Assembly: GCF_002874775.1 (NCBI RefSeq)
Contig: NZ_CP020991.1
Location: forward strand, 1 to 64,000
Source: Monoglobus pectinilyticus
Lineage (GTDB): Bacteria > Bacillota > Clostridia > Monoglobales > Monoglobaceae
Direction: 5' to 3'
Length of the DNA stretch: 64,000 nucleotides
The notes under the pieces were generated by a model, which saw only the letters and a list, made by a program, of their open reading frames with translations, ran no database searches and was not told the DNA's origin. The translations under genes and the position numbers were made by a program. Positions 25,213-34,048 of this stretch are shown here, in pieces (positions within the stretch are counted from its first letter, which is position 1; each line of letters begins with the position of its first letter).

Positions 25213-26157
25213 ATGGCGACAAAGATTTTAGGAATGACAGCACTGACAAAGCTAGTAGATAAGACAAAAAAGTATGTCAACGATAAAAAGCTGATAAATG
25301 TGATGGAGGGGACAAGTGCAGAAGGCGGCTACTCTGCTGTCATAGGAGGACAAGGGGTGGTCCCCGGAGTTTGTTCAGTATCATTAGGCGGTTATTCGAA
25401 TGCTGTAAATGGTGAGAGAGCGGTTGCGATAGGCGGATGGTCTCTGCTCTGCAACGGCTACAACACTGTGTGCGGTAAAAATAATTTAGAACCAACAGCC
25501 GGATATCATTCTCATAATAACGGCGACGGATTTATAGTTGGAAACGGGACTTTAAGTTCCCGTTCCAACGCTTTTCGTGCGGCGTACAGCGGTGATGTGT
25601 ATGCGATGAAGTCAATAAACGGAACAGGAGCCGACTATGCGGAGCTTAGAGAATGGTCAGACGGAAATCCTGATAATGAGGACAGATGCGGACTGTTTGT
25701 ATGCTTTGACGGTGAGAAGATACGGCTTGCAAATTCAGAAGACCCAAAAGACTTACTCGGAGTTATATCAGGAAATCCATGTATAGTTGGAAACAACTAT
25801 GATGACCAGTGGAGCGGAAAATATAAGAAGGATGTATTTGGCCGGTTGCTGACTGAGCATGTAACGTGGGAAGAGGAAAGGGATGATAATGGCAATATTA
25901 TAACACCTGCAGGCGAAGGAGATGTATATATTTTATCGGAAGACTATGACCCTTCACAAAGTTACATACCGAGAAAAGACCGCCCGGAATGGGGATATAT
26001 GGGAACGCATGGAGAACTGGTTGTTATAGATGACGGCACATGTGAAGCAAAAGGCCGATGCAAACCGAATAATGAGGCAAAAGCAACGGCAGCAGAAGAC
26101 GGTTTTTACGTGCTTGAGCGGATAGATGATAACCATATTAAAATATTTGTGAGATAG
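25213..26157 (+). CDS. Phage tail protein with peptidase G2 autocleavage domain
   Basis: Protein of 314 aa. Residues 1-30 repeat the attachment peptide MATKILGMTALTKLVDK. Then come trimeric-adhesin-like repeats (YSAVIGGQG, CSVSLGGYSN, RAVAIGGWS). From about residue 140 the Peptidase_G2 / intramolecular chaperone domain begins: GADYAELREWSDGNPDNEDRC, then GKYKKDVFGR. This domain helps the beta-helical fibre trimerise and then cleaves itself off. An excellent GGAGGG site precedes the start. Confidence 0.85.
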   Translation: MATKILGMTALTKLVDKTKKYVNDKKLINVMEGTSAEGGYSAVIGGQGVVPGVCSVSLGGYSNAVNGERAVAIGGWSLLCNGYNTVCGKNNLEPTAGYHSHNNGDGFIVGNGTLSSRSNAFRAAYSGDVYAMKSINGTGADYAELREWSDGNPDNEDRCGLFVCFDGEKIRLANSEDPKDLLGVISGNPCIVGNNYDDQWSGKYKKDVFGRLLTEHVTWEEERDDNGNIITPAGEGDVYILSEDYDPSQSYIPRKDRPEWGYMGTHGELVVIDDGTCEAKGRCKPNNEAKATAAEDGFYVLERIDDNHIKIFVR

Positions 26158-26173
26158 GTTGGGGGATAATGAC

Positions 26174-26410
26174 ATGGTTTTGGACAGCACAATAATAGTT
26201 GGGGTGCTATCATTAATAGGTACGCTCATTGGCTCATTATCAGGGATATTTGCAGCGAATAAGCTCACTACATATAGGATAGGACAACTTGAAGAAAAGG
26301 TAAATAAACATAATAATTTAATAGAGAGAATGGTAGCCGTTGAAGCGTCAGCTAAGTCAGCTCACAAACGGCTTGATGAACTGAGCGAGGAGGTGAAAGA
26401 GCATGAATAA
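26174..26410 (+). CDS. Haemolysin XhlA-like membrane protein
   Basis: Protein of 78 aa with an N-terminal membrane segment (TIIVGVLSLIGTLIGSLSGIFAA) and a C-terminal coiled coil (IGQLEEKVNKHNNLIERM). This layout (membrane helix plus coiled coil, next to a holin) is typical of accessory lysis proteins of the XhlA/holin-associated type. ATG 26174 is preceded by GGGGGAT. It overlaps the holin start by eight bases. Confidence 0.7.
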   Translation: MVLDSTIIVGVLSLIGTLIGSLSGIFAANKLTTYRIGQLEEKVNKHNNLIERMVAVEASAKSAHKRLDELSEEVKEHE

Positions 26411-26657
26411 TGTAACTACAGGAACAATAGCAAGAACCATAGTATTAATATTAGCACTAGCAAATCAAGTATTGGCTATGTGCGGTAAGCAGGTGCTTAA
26501 TATTGCAGACGATGATATATATCAGACGGTCAGCCTATTATTTACAATTGGTGCGTCTGCTGCAGCATGGTGGAAGAATAATTCATTTTCAGTTAATGCT
26601 ATAAATGCAGATAAATATTTAAATAAACTTAAAAAGAATGAAAGTGAGGAAAAATAA
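26403..26657 (+). CDS. Holin (phi LC3 family)
   Basis: Holin of 84 aa, forming membrane lesions that release the amidase and time lysis. It has two hydrophobic segments (TIVLILALANQVLAM and VSLLFTIGASAAAWWKNNSF) and a charged C-terminal tail, the phi LC3 (Phage_holin_1) pattern with the WWKNNSFS motif. GGAGGTGAA within the upstream gene supplies the ribosome site. Confidence 0.88.
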   Translation: MNNVTTGTIARTIVLILALANQVLAMCGKQVLNIADDDIYQTVSLLFTIGASAAAWWKNNSFSVNAINADKYLNKLKKNESEEK

Positions 26658-26659
26658 TT

Positions 26660-26920
26660 ATGAAATTAAGTCAAACAATAGAACTGATGAATAGTTCTGA
26701 TTACAAGGATAGATTTAAAGCTGAATACTATCAGACAAAAATCCGATATGATAAGCTTCATAAAATGATAGTTAAATACGAGGCTGGAACTTTAAACTTT
26801 ACACCATCAAGCAGTCTTGAATTGCTTAAAAAACAAAAGTCATTTATGGGCAGTTACATAAATAGTCTTGAAATTAGAGCAGAAATTGAAGGTATAAATT
26901 TGTTTGAAAGCGAGAAATGA
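26660..26920 (+). CDS. Small helical phage protein (crAss001_48-related)
   Basis: Protein of 86 aa with the helical pattern YYQTKIRYDKLHKMIVKYEAG followed by LLKKQKSFMGSYINSLEIR. It resembles the crAss001_48-related group of short helical proteins found in many gut phages. Function unknown. It lies within the lysis cassette and overlaps the amidase gene by ATGA. Confidence 0.65.
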   Translation: MKLSQTIELMNSSDYKDRFKAEYYQTKIRYDKLHKMIVKYEAGTLNFTPSSSLELLKKQKSFMGSYINSLEIRAEIEGINLFESEK

Positions 26921-27783
26921 AAATGGCAAAGATATACATAGACCCGGGACATAACTGCAGCGGAGCGGATACGGGAGCCGTAGGTTACGGACTAAAAGAA
27001 CAAGATGTGTCTGTGCAAATTGGAGTATTACTTAGAGATATGCTGATTAACAGTGGACAAACTGTAAAGATGAGCCGTGATAGTATTATCGATACGGTAT
27101 CAAGCAGTTTAAACGGTAGTCTTGCATACAGATATAATAGTGCCAACAGCTGGAATGCAGATGTATTTATTTCAATACACTGTAATGCAGCAAACACAAA
27201 AGCGTATGGCTGTGAGACATATTACTGCACGGGCAGCACACAAGGTAAGGCGTTAGCAGAGTGCGTACAGCCGCATATGGCCGCGGAAACACAAAGATAT
27301 AACAGAGATGTCAAGTCTGCTAATTTTGCGGTTATAAGACACACTAATATGCCTGCTATACTGGTAGAAACTGCATTTATAGACAATTATGACGATAACA
27401 GATTTTTAGCCAACGATGACGGAAAATATAAATGTGCAGTTGCTATATACAAAGGTATATGCGACTATTTGGGAATAGAATATAAATTAGAAAGCGAGGA
27501 TAAACTGATGAGCAAAGAATATGAGGAGTTAAAAGCGGAAAACGACCGTCAGAATGTCATAATTGACCAAATGGGAACAGAACTTGAGGATTTGAGAAAC
27601 ACTGTAAAAGCTATAATTTATGATTATATTGACGAGAATATGCCTGAGTGGGCAAGACCGACAATACAAAAGTTGGTTGACAAGGGATTTTTAAAAGGTG
27701 ATGAGGAAGGCAAGCTCGGACTTACAGAAGAGTTAATGCGAATGTTTATAGTCAACGACCGCGCGGGGATATATGGGGAGTAA
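26917..27783 (+). CDS. N-acetylmuramoyl-L-alanine amidase (endolysin)
   Basis: Lysis enzyme of 288 aa. Residues about 5-185 are an Amidase_3 domain, a zinc hydrolase that cuts the bond between muramic acid and the stem peptide. Metal ligands sit in DPGHN, the Glu of GLKEQDV and the His of SIHCNAAN, and the catalytic Glu is in ILVETAFIDN. A coiled coil follows, then a short C-terminal module (EWARPTIQKLVDKGFLKGD) seen in other clostridial phage amidases and probably wall-binding. A second ATG two codons in is an alternative start. Confidence 0.92.
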   Translation: MKMAKIYIDPGHNCSGADTGAVGYGLKEQDVSVQIGVLLRDMLINSGQTVKMSRDSIIDTVSSSLNGSLAYRYNSANSWNADVFISIHCNAANTKAYGCETYYCTGSTQGKALAECVQPHMAAETQRYNRDVKSANFAVIRHTNMPAILVETAFIDNYDDNRFLANDDGKYKCAVAIYKGICDYLGIEYKLESEDKLMSKEYEELKAENDRQNVIIDQMGTELEDLRNTVKAIIYDYIDENMPEWARPTIQKLVDKGFLKGDEEGKLGLTEELMRMFIVNDRAGIYGE

Positions 27784-27857
27784 TTAGATATGCAATCTTA
27801 ACAATACTGTAATGATTATCTACATAAAGACTATAAATGCTAAAGGCGGATTTAGTG

Positions 27858-28061
27858 ATGAACAAGGATGATATTGAAGAAAGAATGGACACAAGACTAA
27901 ACCGGATTGAAGATATGATGCTTAAACAAAATGATGTTATTGACAATCTTAAAGATGATTTAATTGAAAAAATGGATGCAAGTCAAAAATGGATTATTGG
28001 TATTGCAATTGCAACTATTTTGGGTATCGCTGCTATGTTAATAGCTGTTTTGGTTGCGTAG
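27858..28061 (+). CDS. Coiled-coil membrane protein, haemolysin XhlA-like
   Basis: Protein of 67 aa: an acidic coiled coil (RLNRIEDMMLKQNDVIDNLKDD) followed by one C-terminal membrane helix (IIGIAIATILGIAAMLIAVLVA). This is the reverse order to the product of 26174 and matches the XhlA design more closely. It is likely an accessory lysis factor at the end of the late operon. ATG 27858 follows AAAGGCGGA by eight bases. The in-frame ATG at 27837 lacks a site. Confidence 0.72.
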   Translation: MNKDDIEERMDTRLNRIEDMMLKQNDVIDNLKDDLIEKMDASQKWIIGIAIATILGIAAMLIAVLVA

Positions 28062-28121
28062 CAATTTTGTTGTTAATAATATTAGAAAATTAAATAATAA
28101 AAAAGACGGGTTTTAATTGAG

Positions 28122-28154
28122 AGGGTAGGAACTTTTTGTGCCTACCTTCTTTTA
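28122..28154 (+). terminator. End of the late phage operon
   Basis: GGTAGG (28124-28129) pairs with CCTACC (28141-28146) across an 11-base loop, followed by TTCTTTTAATTTT. It is the last clear terminator of the late genes. Confidence 0.65.
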
Positions 28155-28232
28155 ATTTTCATAATTCCACATCAAAATATTTATTATAAAACAAAAATGT
28201 GAGATTAATCACATATGTGTTTATGCGATAAA

Positions 28233-28260
28233 TTGATAAAATGTTTGTATATTTTATCAA
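28233..28260. promoter_or_regulatory. Palindromic operator upstream of the XRE gene
   Basis: Perfect 10-bp arms TTGATAAAAT (28233-28242) and ATTTTATCAA (28251-28260) with an 8-bp centre, ending 13 bases before the ATG. Dyads of this size are typical sites for XRE repressors. Autoregulation by the adjacent gene is inferred. Confidence 0.6.
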
Positions 28261-28273
28261 AGGGCGTGGAATT

Positions 28274-28543
28274 ATGGAACCTGTTGACATTTTGAAAATG
28301 TGTTTTAGTAATATACTGTATTTTAAAAGAAAAGAATTAAATCTCAGTCAAGGAAAGATGGCTGAAAAATGCTGTATGTCACTAAGACAATATGCAGATA
28401 TTGAAAGCGGGAAGAGGTTTCCATCTTCTATTAGCCTGATTAACTTTATAATAAATGGCGAGATAGGTATAAATAAGTTTATTTCTGATATTCAAAAGTT
28501 AGGTTATGTGCCCAAAGACAGAGTTAAAAAGGATGAAAAGTAA
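28274..28543 (+). CDS. XRE-family helix-turn-helix regulator
   Basis: DNA-binding protein of 89 aa with one XRE helix-turn-helix (RKELNLSQGKMAEKCCMSLRQYADIESGKRFPS split over residues about 16-50) and a short charged tail. ATG 28274 follows AAAGGGCGTGGA. It is the last gene before the prophage boundary and is not part of the late operon, as a terminator and its own palindrome precede it. It may affect lysogeny or excision. Without the left end of the prophage its exact role cannot be judged. Confidence 0.78.
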   Translation: MEPVDILKMCFSNILYFKRKELNLSQGKMAEKCCMSLRQYADIESGKRFPSSISLINFIINGEIGINKFISDIQKLGYVPKDRVKKDEK

Positions 28544-28565
28544 ATTATTATTTAATATAAATGTC

Positions 28566-28590
28566 TAACATGGCGGTGCATAGGAGCTTG
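28566..28590. other. Prophage/host junction (attR region) inside the catalase gene
   Basis: Phage DNA meets the catalase reading frame here. From 28584 the frame reads ELAHLEIVGTLVRQL. The codon before it is TAG (28581-28583) where CotJC proteins have Glu, and GCA and GGT before that still fit the protein (GA in place of GT). The crossover therefore lies at about 28575-28586. The core sequence cannot be fixed without the left boundary. Confidence 0.6.
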
Positions 28591-28976
28591 CACACTTAGA
28601 AATTGTTGGAACCCTGGTGAGACAGTTAGCTAAAAATGCAAGTGATAAAGAAATTGCTGCCAGTCCTTTAGGCGCTTATTTCATGAATCACGGAAGGTCA
28701 GTTTATCCGGCTGATGCTACAGGAGTGCCATTTGATGCAATGGCTATAGCTTCAACAGGCGATCCTATAGGAGACTTAACCGAGGATTTGGCTGCCGAAC
28801 AAAAAGCGAGAGTCGTGTATGATAATATTTTGAAAGTATCAGACGACCCTGATGTAAACGATGTTATAAAATTCCTGCGTCAAAGGGAAATAGTGCATTT
28901 TCAAAGATTTGGAGAAGCCCTGGATCAAATTCAAAATAGACCGGCAACAAAAATGTACTGCGGAGTAGAAAAATAG
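28575..28976 (+). pseudogene. cotJC: 3' part of manganese catalase (CotJC-like) gene, split by the prophage
   Basis: From 28584 the frame reads ELAHLEIVGTLVRQLAK and runs to the stop at 28974, covering the second half of a Mn-catalase: EELAHLE and REIVHF carry the di-manganese Glu and His ligands, with PADATGVPF and STGDPIGDLTEDLAAEQKA between. Intact CotJC proteins are about 190 aa. Here about 130 remain, and the N-terminal part with the other metal ligands must lie at the far left end of the prophage, outside the window. A frame from GTG 28617 could be called as a gene but would lack half of the active site. In Bacillus, cotJC belongs to a sigma-E operon and its product goes to the spore coat. 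Confidence 0.85.
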
Positions 28977-29021
28977 ACATAGTGGATTAATATTTTATTT
29001 ATAAGTAAAGTGTTTATTTCA

Positions 29022-29049
29022 GGATACCTGTTTTGGGTATCCTTTTTTT
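29022..29049 (+). terminator. Terminator of the catalase gene
   Basis: GGATACC (29022-29028) pairs with GGTATCC (29036-29042), then seven T. Confidence 0.85.
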
Positions 29050-29063
29050 ATTCATATAAAATG

Positions 29064-29091
29064 TTGACATTTTAATATTTTAGTGTATAAT
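29064..29091 (+). promoter_or_regulatory. Sigma-A promoter of the lipoprotein gene
   Basis: TTGACA (29064-29069), 16-bp spacer, TATAAT (29086-29091), 29 bases before the start codon. Confidence 0.8.
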
Positions 29092-29120
29092 CATAGTTAT
29101 AAATTGTTAGGAGTGATGAA

Positions 29121-29729
29121 ATGGGAAATATAATGACGAGAAAGTTTTTTTCCTGTACTGCTTTGCTTTTGAGTTTGATATTAATTATCGGCGCTTTGAC
29201 ATCATGCGGCGGAAACACTGAAGAGGCAAGACAGGAAGCTGAACAAGCTTTTTCAGAAACCATGGAGGCATTTAAATCCGGTAATGTTGAGCAGATAAAA
29301 AACTACTGTGATTCAGTTGAGATAAATGATAATACTGATTTAAGAGCTGCAATCCTGTCATCGTTAAAGAATGTGACGTATGATATTAATTCTGTTACTG
29401 CGTCAAGTGCAAAAAAGGCTGTTGTTAATGCAGATATTACTCTTATTGACGCGTCTCAAGTAATGCAGAAATATATAGAAAATATTGCTGTGATGGTCTC
29501 AAGTCCGGAATATCAGAATAATCTTGCTACAATGACAAAAGAGGATTATCAAAAACTTATGGACGACCAGCTTGCAAATGTGCTGGAGAACGGCGGAGTT
29601 CCTAATGTTACGAAAACTATTGATGTAAATATGAAAAAAGAGGGCGGAAGCTGGAAAGTAGATGGTTCTGCACTGCCTGAACTTCTTGTTACAAACACTT
29701 TGAATGCGATAGAGCAGATAAAACAATAG
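29121..29729 (+). CDS. Secreted lipoprotein, DUF5105-like
   Basis: Lipoprotein of 202 aa with a signal peptide and lipobox (GALTSCG, Cys near residue 29). The mature part begins with a helix AEQAFSETMEAFKSGNVEQIKNYC and continues with the beta pattern NVTYDINSVTASSAKKAVVNADI and a closing KKEGGSWKVD strand. This is the NTF2-like shape of many Firmicute lipoproteins with an unknown role. It has its own consensus promoter and a GTTAGGAG ribosome site. It belongs to the host side of the junction. Confidence 0.8.
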   Translation: MGNIMTRKFFSCTALLLSLILIIGALTSCGGNTEEARQEAEQAFSETMEAFKSGNVEQIKNYCDSVEINDNTDLRAAILSSLKNVTYDINSVTASSAKKAVVNADITLIDASQVMQKYIENIAVMVSSPEYQNNLATMTKEDYQKLMDDQLANVLENGGVPNVTKTIDVNMKKEGGSWKVDGSALPELLVTNTLNAIEQIKQ

Positions 29730-29813
29730 ATAATACGGTTATATAATTTTATTTGGCCGTGTTATTATTTGTGTGCAGAAAATATGTATAAATTTTCTAA
29801 ATATATAATTTAC

Positions 29814-29856
29814 GCAGGTATACACGCCAAATTTTATGGGTGAATACCTGCTTTTT
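29814..29856 (+). terminator. Terminator upstream of secA
   Basis: GCAGGTAT (29814-29821) pairs with ATACCTGC (29844-29851), with a weaker inner pairing of CACGCC and GGGTG, then TTTTTG. The gap from 29730 to 30095 otherwise holds only the secA promoter. Confidence 0.8.
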
Positions 29857-29933
29857 GTTTGCAGTTTTTAATACTATAGTTACATTATTTAAATATATAA
29901 GCCTATGAACTTTTATTTAGTGTAACAAAACTC

Positions 29934-29962
29934 TTGCAATAAAATTTGTTTGGAGTTATAAT
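29934..29962 (+). promoter_or_regulatory. Probable promoter of the secA operon
   Basis: TTGCAA (29934-29939), 17-bp spacer, TATAAT (29957-29962), giving a leader of about 125 nt before secA. No known secA leader motif is recognised in it. Confidence 0.55.
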
Positions 29963-30095
29963 ATACCAGTATGTGTTTAAATTTAGAAACAGTTTGTTTA
30001 ACATATAACATAAATGGTATGGAAATTACAAAGTATAAATTATAGATTTATTATATTAATTTTGAAAATAATATGAGATTTTGGAGGTATCCTTT

Positions 30096-32873
30096 ATGGG
30101 TATAAAAGGGATAATTGAGAAAGTAATAGGAACATACAGCGACAGAGAATTGAAAAAAATCTATCCTATTGTTGATAAGGTCCTCGAACAAGAACCTGTT
30201 ATGGAAAAAAAGAGCGATACTGAACTCAAAGCTATGACTGAAGTTTTTAAAAAACGTTTAAGTAACGGAGAAACACTTGATGACATTCTTCCTGAAGCCT
30301 TTGCGGTTTGCCGTGAAGCTGCCTGGAGAGTTTTGGGAATGAAGCATTTCCCTGTTCAAGTTGTCGGCGGCGTTGTTCTTCACCAAGGCAGAATAGCTGA
30401 AATGAAAACGGGTGAAGGAAAAACTTTGGTTGCTACTCTCCCGGCCTATTTAAACGCTCTTGAAGGCAAAGGCGTTCATATTGTAACGGTCAATGACTAT
30501 TTGGCAAAGCGTGACAGTGAGTGGATGGGGAAATTATACAGTTTTCTAGGGTTAAGCGTTGGCTTAATTATTCACGATATGGACAATGCTGAGCGTAAGA
30601 GAGCTTATTCGGCTGATATTACCTATGGAACAAATAACGAAATGGGCTTTGACTATTTGCGTGATAACATGGTGATATATAAAGAGAATAAGGTTCAAAG
30701 AGGACATAATTATGCAATTGTCGATGAGGTTGACAGCATATTAATTGATGAAGCCAGAACGCCGCTGATTATTTCAGGAATGGGTGATAAGTCAACTGAT
30801 TTATATGCCCAAGCGGACAGGTTTGCAAAGACTTTAAAGTTCAAAAAAGTAGTTGAAACAGACTCAAAGGTTGAGGTAGAAGACGAAGATGAACTTAACG
30901 AATATGATTATATTGTAGATGAGAAAGCTAAAACTGCAATGCTGACGCCTAGAGGCGTTAAAAAGGCAGAAGAAGCTTTTCATGTTGAAAATTTAACCGA
31001 CCCGGCAAATATGACTTTGTCTCATCATATTAACCAGGCTATCAAAGCTATTGGTGTAATGAAAAAGGATAAGGACTATGTTGTAAAAGACGGAGAAGTT
31101 ATTATAGTAGATGAGTTCACAGGACGTATGATGTTCGGCAGGAGATATAATGACGGTTTGCATCAGGCTATTGAAGCAAAGGAAGGCGTAACTGTAGAAA
31201 ATGAGTCAAAAACATTGGCTACTATTACTTTCCAGAATTATTTCAGATTATATAAGAAATTATCAGGTATGACCGGTACGGCACAGACAGAGGAAGAAGA
31301 GTTCCAGGAAATATATAAGCTTGATGTTATTGTTATACCGACAAACAGGCCTCTGCAAAGGGAAGATGAGCATGACAGCGTTTATAAAACAGAAGACGCT
31401 AAGTTTAATGCCGTTATAAATGACGCGGCAGCGGCTCACGAAAAGGGTCAGCCTGTACTAATAGGTACGGTGTCAATCGAAAAATCCGAAAAGCTTAGTA
31501 AAATGCTCAGAAAGCGCGGAATAAAACATAATGTCTTAAATGCTAAGTTTCATGATAAAGAGGCAGAAATAGTTGCACAGGCCGGTAAAAAAGGAGCAGT
31601 AACAATCGCTACGAATATGGCCGGACGTGGTACGGATATTGTACTGGGCGGAAATGCTGAGTTTATGGCTAAGCATGAGATGGAAAAGATGGGATTTTCA
31701 GAGGAGCTTATTAACCAGGCAACTGGTTTTGCCGAAACAGACGACCAGGAAATTATAGAAGCGCGCAAAACATTTAAAGAATTAAACGATAGATTTAAAT
31801 CTGAAATAGAACCGGAGCAAAAGGAAGTTCTTGAAGCCGGCGGTTTAAATATTATGGGTACTGAAAGACACGAAAGCAGGCGTATTGATAACCAGCTTCG
31901 CGGCCGTTCAGGACGTCAGGGAGATATAGGTAAATCTAAATTTTATATTTCACTTGAAGATGACCTAATGCGCTTGTTCGCGCCGGAGCGTATTTCTAAA
32001 GTTATGAATACGCTTGGACTTGAAGACGATGACGCGATTGAGAGCAAAATGCTCAGCGGAGCTATTGAAACTGCTCAGGAGCGAGTTGAGGGAAAGAACT
32101 TTGATATCAGAAAAAATGTCCTTCAGTTTGACGATGTAAATAATCAGCAGAGAGAGATTATTTATAAACAGCGTGATCAAGTTTTGGACGGCGAAGATTT
32201 AAGAGACAGCATCATGAAAATGATGAAGGACGTATTCAGTGGTGTAATTGGTCTATATATAGGCGACAAGGGAAATACTCCTGAAGAATGGGATTGGGAA
32301 GGCTTAAAAGACCATCTTGAAACCATACTTGGTGAAATGCCGGAAGATTTCCTGAAATTCACTGATGTTGAAATTGACAAAATGACTCAGGACAGACTGA
32401 CTGATTACGTAATGGAAGATGCCGAGAAAAAATATGCTGAGAAAGAAGAAATGTTCGGCGACGCTATGCGTGAAGTTGAGCGTATAATATTGCTCCGTGT
32501 TGTTGACCAAAAGTGGATGGATCATATTGATAATATGGAACAGCTTCGTCAGGGTATTTTCCTGCGCGCATATGCTCAGCATGACCCTGTAATCGAATAT
32601 AAGTTTGAAGCTATGGATATGTTTGAAGAGATGACAGAATCCATTAAAGAGGATACAATAAAACATTTGTTCCATGTAATACCTCAGTCAAAGATAGAGA
32701 GACAGCAGGTAGCAAAACCGATTGCTGAAAATGCAGGCGGAGATGGAACTGTTAAAAAGAAGCCGATAAGGAGGGTTACAAAGATAGGCAGAAACGATCC
32801 TTGCCCATGCGGTTCAGGTAAAAAGTATAAGAACTGCTGTCTTGATAAGGATCGTGAGAATGGAAATATATAA
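30096..32873 (+). CDS. secA: Preprotein translocase ATPase SecA
   Basis: Motor of the Sec pathway, 925 aa, which drives unfolded secretory proteins through SecYEG. Walker A is in [14 protein letters not shown] (Lys near residue 109), the DEAD-like box in [16 protein letters not shown], motif III in [12 protein letters not shown], and motif VI in RGRSGRQGD. The C terminus has the zinc-binding [18 protein letters not shown], which binds SecB-like partners and lipids. ATG 30096 follows GGAGG. It heads the operon with prfB, prfA and the t6A genes, and its activity serves the many exported proteins encoded downstream in this window. Confidence 0.98.
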   Translation: MGIKGIIEKVIGTYSDRELKKIYPIVDKVLEQEPVMEKKSDTELKAMTEVFKKRLSNGETLDDILPEAFAVCREAAWRVLGMKHFPVQVVGGVVLHQGRIAEMKTGEGKTLVATLPAYLNALEGKGVHIVTVNDYLAKRDSEWMGKLYSFLGLSVGLIIHDMDNAERKRAYSADITYGTNNEMGFDYLRDNMVIYKENKVQRGHNYAIVDEVDSILIDEARTPLIISGMGDKSTDLYAQADRFAKTLKFKKVVETDSKVEVEDEDELNEYDYIVDEKAKTAMLTPRGVKKAEEAFHVENLTDPANMTLSHHINQAIKAIGVMKKDKDYVVKDGEVIIVDEFTGRMMFGRRYNDGLHQAIEAKEGVTVENESKTLATITFQNYFRLYKKLSGMTGTAQTEEEEFQEIYKLDVIVIPTNRPLQREDEHDSVYKTEDAKFNAVINDAAAAHEKGQPVLIGTVSIEKSEKLSKMLRKRGIKHNVLNAKFHDKEAEIVAQAGKKGAVTIATNMAGRGTDIVLGGNAEFMAKHEMEKMGFSEELINQATGFAETDDQEIIEARKTFKELNDRFKSEIEPEQKEVLEAGGLNIMGTERHESRRIDNQLRGRSGRQGDIGKSKFYISLEDDLMRLFAPERISKVMNTLGLEDDDAIESKMLSGAIETAQERVEGKNFDIRKNVLQFDDVNNQQREIIYKQRDQVLDGEDLRDSIMKMMKDVFSGVIGLYIGDKGNTPEEWDWEGLKDHLETILGEMPEDFLKFTDVEIDKMTQDRLTDYVMEDAEKKYAEKEEMFGDAMREVERIILLRVVDQKWMDHIDNMEQLRQGIFLRAYAQHDPVIEYKFEAMDMFEEMTESIKEDTIKHLFHVIPQSKIERQQVAKPIAENAGGDGTVKKKPIRRVTKIGRNDPCPCGSGKKYKNCCLDKDRENGNI

Positions 32874-32912
32874 CTATATGTCTATATAAATAAATTTTAT
32901 TGAGGTGATAAA

Positions 32913-34026
32913 GTGATAGCGTTTGATGAGTTTAAGTTAGGGCTCGAGAGCATGGAAAAAGATATTACTGAATTGAGGGATTCACTTTAACTTGTCCGCA
33001 GTTGAATGTGAAATAGAAGAACTTGAAAAAGTATCTTTTGAGCCGGGTTTCTATGAAGATATGGATAAAGCCGGAAAGATACTGCAGAAAATAAAATTGC
33101 TGAAAAACAAGGTTCAGGGATTTAATGATATTAAAAACCAGTGGGAGGATGTTTCTACCCTCGTGGAACTGGGAATTGAAGAGAATGACGACAGCGTATT
33201 GGGTGAAGTAAAGACCGGATATTGCGAGCTTCAGGAAAAAATAGACAATATGAAGCTTGATACACTGCTCTCCGGTAAATATGATAAATTAAGCGCTATT
33301 ATTACTCTCCATTCGGGAGCAGGCGGAACTGAAGCCCAGGATTGGTGCGAAATGCTTTACAGAATGTACAATATGTGGGCGGAGAGAAAAGGTTTTAAAA
33401 CCGAGGTAATTGATTATCTTGACGGTGAAGAAGCCGGTATAAAAAGCGTGACATTTTCCATTGAGGGACTGAATGCGTATGGATATATAAAATCTGAAAA
33501 GGGCGTCCATCGCCTTGTTAGAATTTCACCTTTCGATTCAGCCGCCAGACGTCATACTTCTTTTGCTTCCTGTGAAGTAATACCGGAACTTGACGAGGAG
33601 TTGGACGTAGAGATAAATCCTGAGGATTTGAGAATAGATACCTATCGCTCCAGCGGCGCCGGCGGTCAGCATATAAATAAAACTGAATCCGCTATAAGAA
33701 TAACACATTTGCCGACAGGTATTGTGGTCACATGTCAGAATGAAAGAAGCCAGCATAAAAATAAAGAAACTGCTATGAAAGTTTTAAAATCAAAGCTTGT
33801 CGAGATTGCTGAGAGGGAACAGAAAGACAAAATTGACGATTTAAAGGGTGTACAGACAGAAATTGCATGGGGAAATCAAATCCGTTCATACGTTTTTCAT
33901 CCTTACAGCATGGTTAAGGACCATAGAACAAACTATGAGACAGGTAATATAAACGCTGTTATGAACGGTGATATTGACGGATTTATTAACGCGTATCTTA
34001 AAGCAAAATCAAAAGGTGAGATATAA
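32913..34026 (+). CDS. prfB: Peptide chain release factor 2, with programmed +1 frameshift at UAA
   Basis: Release factor 2, about 370 aa, terminating at UAA and UGA. The first 25 codons start at GTG 32913 (after GAGGTGAT) and end CTT TAA at 32985-32990. Shifting +1 on CTT gives the next codon AAC and then the long frame from 32992. The codon number (stop at codon 26) matches the classical prfB site, and GAGGG lies just upstream as internal Shine-Dalgarno. Stop recognition is by SPF in VRISPFDSA, and catalysis by GGQ in [11 protein letters not shown]. Most known sites have UGA. UAA here is unusual. Confidence 0.95.
32973..32991 (+). promoter_or_regulatory. prfB frameshift site: GAGGG ... CTT TAA C
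   Basis: GAGGGA (32975-32980), TTCA, then CTT (32985-32987), TAA (32988-32990) and C. Slow termination at the in-frame stop lets tRNA-Leu slip from CUU to UUU. Because UAA is read by both release factors, feedback would sense RF1 plus RF2 rather than RF2 alone. Confidence 0.88.
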
Positions 34027-34048
34027 TTAAAACTATGAGGAGAATAAG

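Noticed and set aside
28617-28976. A 119-aa catalase gene starting at GTG 28617
   Set aside because: Homology continues upstream of that GTG (ELAHLEIVGTL), and the N-terminal metal ligands are missing. It is the 3' part of a split gene, not a short enzyme.
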